A stretch of DNA of 14,248 nt from Epsilonproteobacteria bacterium UBA6211. Lineage in GTDB: Bacteria; Campylobacterota; Campylobacteria; Campylobacterales; Arcobacteraceae. Where the stretch lies: the NCBI GenBank assembly GCA_002421845.1, contig DISL01000025.1:1-14248 (forward strand), given 5' to 3'. The notes under the pieces were generated by a model. It had not been told where the DNA came from, made no database searches, and saw only the letters and a list, made by a program, of their open reading frames with translations. Of this stretch, positions 13,788 through 14,248 are shown one piece after another. The first letter of the stretch is position 1, and each line of letters starts with the position of its first letter. The translations under genes were made by a program, and so were the position numbers.

Positions 13788-14248
13788 ACCAATCCTTATC
13801 CATACTGCTATGCCTTGCGAAGCTCAAGGTATAGTGGAATATCTAAAACTTACGAAAACCTCCAAAAATACCTTTGAAAACGATGATATATTACTTTTGG
13901 TAGGTGGTATAGGAAAAGAAAAAACTATTATTGCACTTGAAAATATTTATAGCAAATATACATTTACTAAAGCTATCAATATAGGTATATCTGGCTGTGA
14001 TGATACCTCATACCAAATAGGTGAGTTAGTGTGTACCACACACACTATAGACGGTATCCACCGTTTGCCTATTATTACGGTGGATACCCCTGCATCTTCT
14101 TCTATCTCAGTCACTCAGTCACTAAGTCACTCAGTAGCTTCTTTATACGATATGGAATCATCTTATTTTGTACAAATCTCATCTAAATATGTACAAAAAC
14201 AGAATATTTATATTTTTAAAGTTATAAGCGATTATCTTGATACTACCA
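13762..14248 (+). CDS. Nucleoside phosphorylase/nucleosidase-family protein (partial)
   Basis: An open frame runs off the right edge with 162 residues visible. It resembles the PNP/UDP phosphorylase superfamily, especially MTA/SAH or futalosine nucleosidases: AMPCEAQ at 16-22 (Glu20, as in AMEEE of MTA/SAH nucleosidase), LLVGGIGKEKT at 45-55, INIGISGC at 72-79, DMESSYF at 130-136 (Glu132) and KVISDYLD at 153-160 (Asp157). All three expected catalytic acids are present. ATG at 13762 gives MKLSILQSKPILIH and overlaps metH by 26 bases; TTG at 13777 is an alternative, and neither has a strong ribosome-binding site. Following metH, a role in S-adenosylhomocysteine recycling is attractive, but the exact substrate is unknown. 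Residues 112-126 come from an 8-bp DNA repeat. Confidence 0.82.
   Translation, partial: MKLSILQSKPILIHTAMPCEAQGIVEYLKLTKTSKNTFENDDILLLVGGIGKEKTIIALENIYSKYTFTKAINIGISGCDDTSYQIGELVCTTHTIDGIHRLPIITVDTPASSSISVTQSLSHSVASLYDMESSYFVQISSKYVQKQNIYIFKVISDYLDTT
14108..14139 (+). repeat. 8-bp tandem array inside the nucleosidase gene
   Basis: Four units in register: CAGTCACT (14108-14115), CAGTCACT (14116-14123), AAGTCACT (14124-14131) and CAGTAGCT (14132-14139). They encode a serine-rich stretch SVTQSLSHSVA between the conserved ITVD strand and the DMESSYF catalytic helix. As with the metH array, the frame stays open although the unit is not a multiple of three. Confidence 0.85.

Overview
This AT-rich window reads as the chromosome of a free-living Campylobacterota (Epsilonproteobacteria), most like Sulfurimonas or a relative; the genus is a guess from protein flavour. 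The lineage call rests on three things: an atpB lying apart from any atp operon, a lineage-typical TrkA-like protein divergent from tgt, and the succession of an N-succinyl-DAP-type aminotransferase, a small unknown protein and murC. Nearly everything is housekeeping.

Layout. Positions 1-105 hold the 3' end of an unidentified plus-strand gene that converges on and overlaps murC. A minus-strand cluster runs from 4676 down to 98: TrkA-like NAD-binding protein, DapC-type aminotransferase, a 191-residue unknown protein, and murC. DapC makes the diaminopimelate branch and MurC adds the first amino acid to the peptidoglycan stem peptide, so the cluster leans towards cell-wall precursor supply. Divergent from it is tgt (queuosine tRNA modification), which converges on trmD-rplS (tRNA m1G37 methylation and ribosomal protein L19) at a clean bidirectional terminator. 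Divergent from trmD are ilvA (threonine ammonia-lyase) and then atpB (ATP synthase subunit a).

Positions 8981-9190 form a gene-free, structure-rich stretch: a long hairpin at the atpB stop codon, two nearly identical 55-bp palindrome-prone repeats richer in GC than their surroundings, and a second terminator-like hairpin. After it comes a tightly packed plus-strand run: a ThiE/TenI-family protein, a type II toxin-antitoxin pair (unstable antitoxin and RelE/ParE toxin), full-length cobalamin-dependent metH, and a partial nucleoside phosphorylase/nucleosidase that overlaps metH. The last two fit a methionine/S-adenosylhomocysteine cycle.

The most unusual pattern is a scattered set of short tandem arrays, mostly with an exact 7-bp period but with different unit sequences. 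They sit in the gaps of the murC cluster, in the trmD leader at its ribosome-binding site, and inside the coding sequence of metH. An 8-bp version lies inside the nucleosidase gene. Coding copies keep the frame but add linker-like residues. No large mobile element, CRISPR array or RNA gene was recognised.
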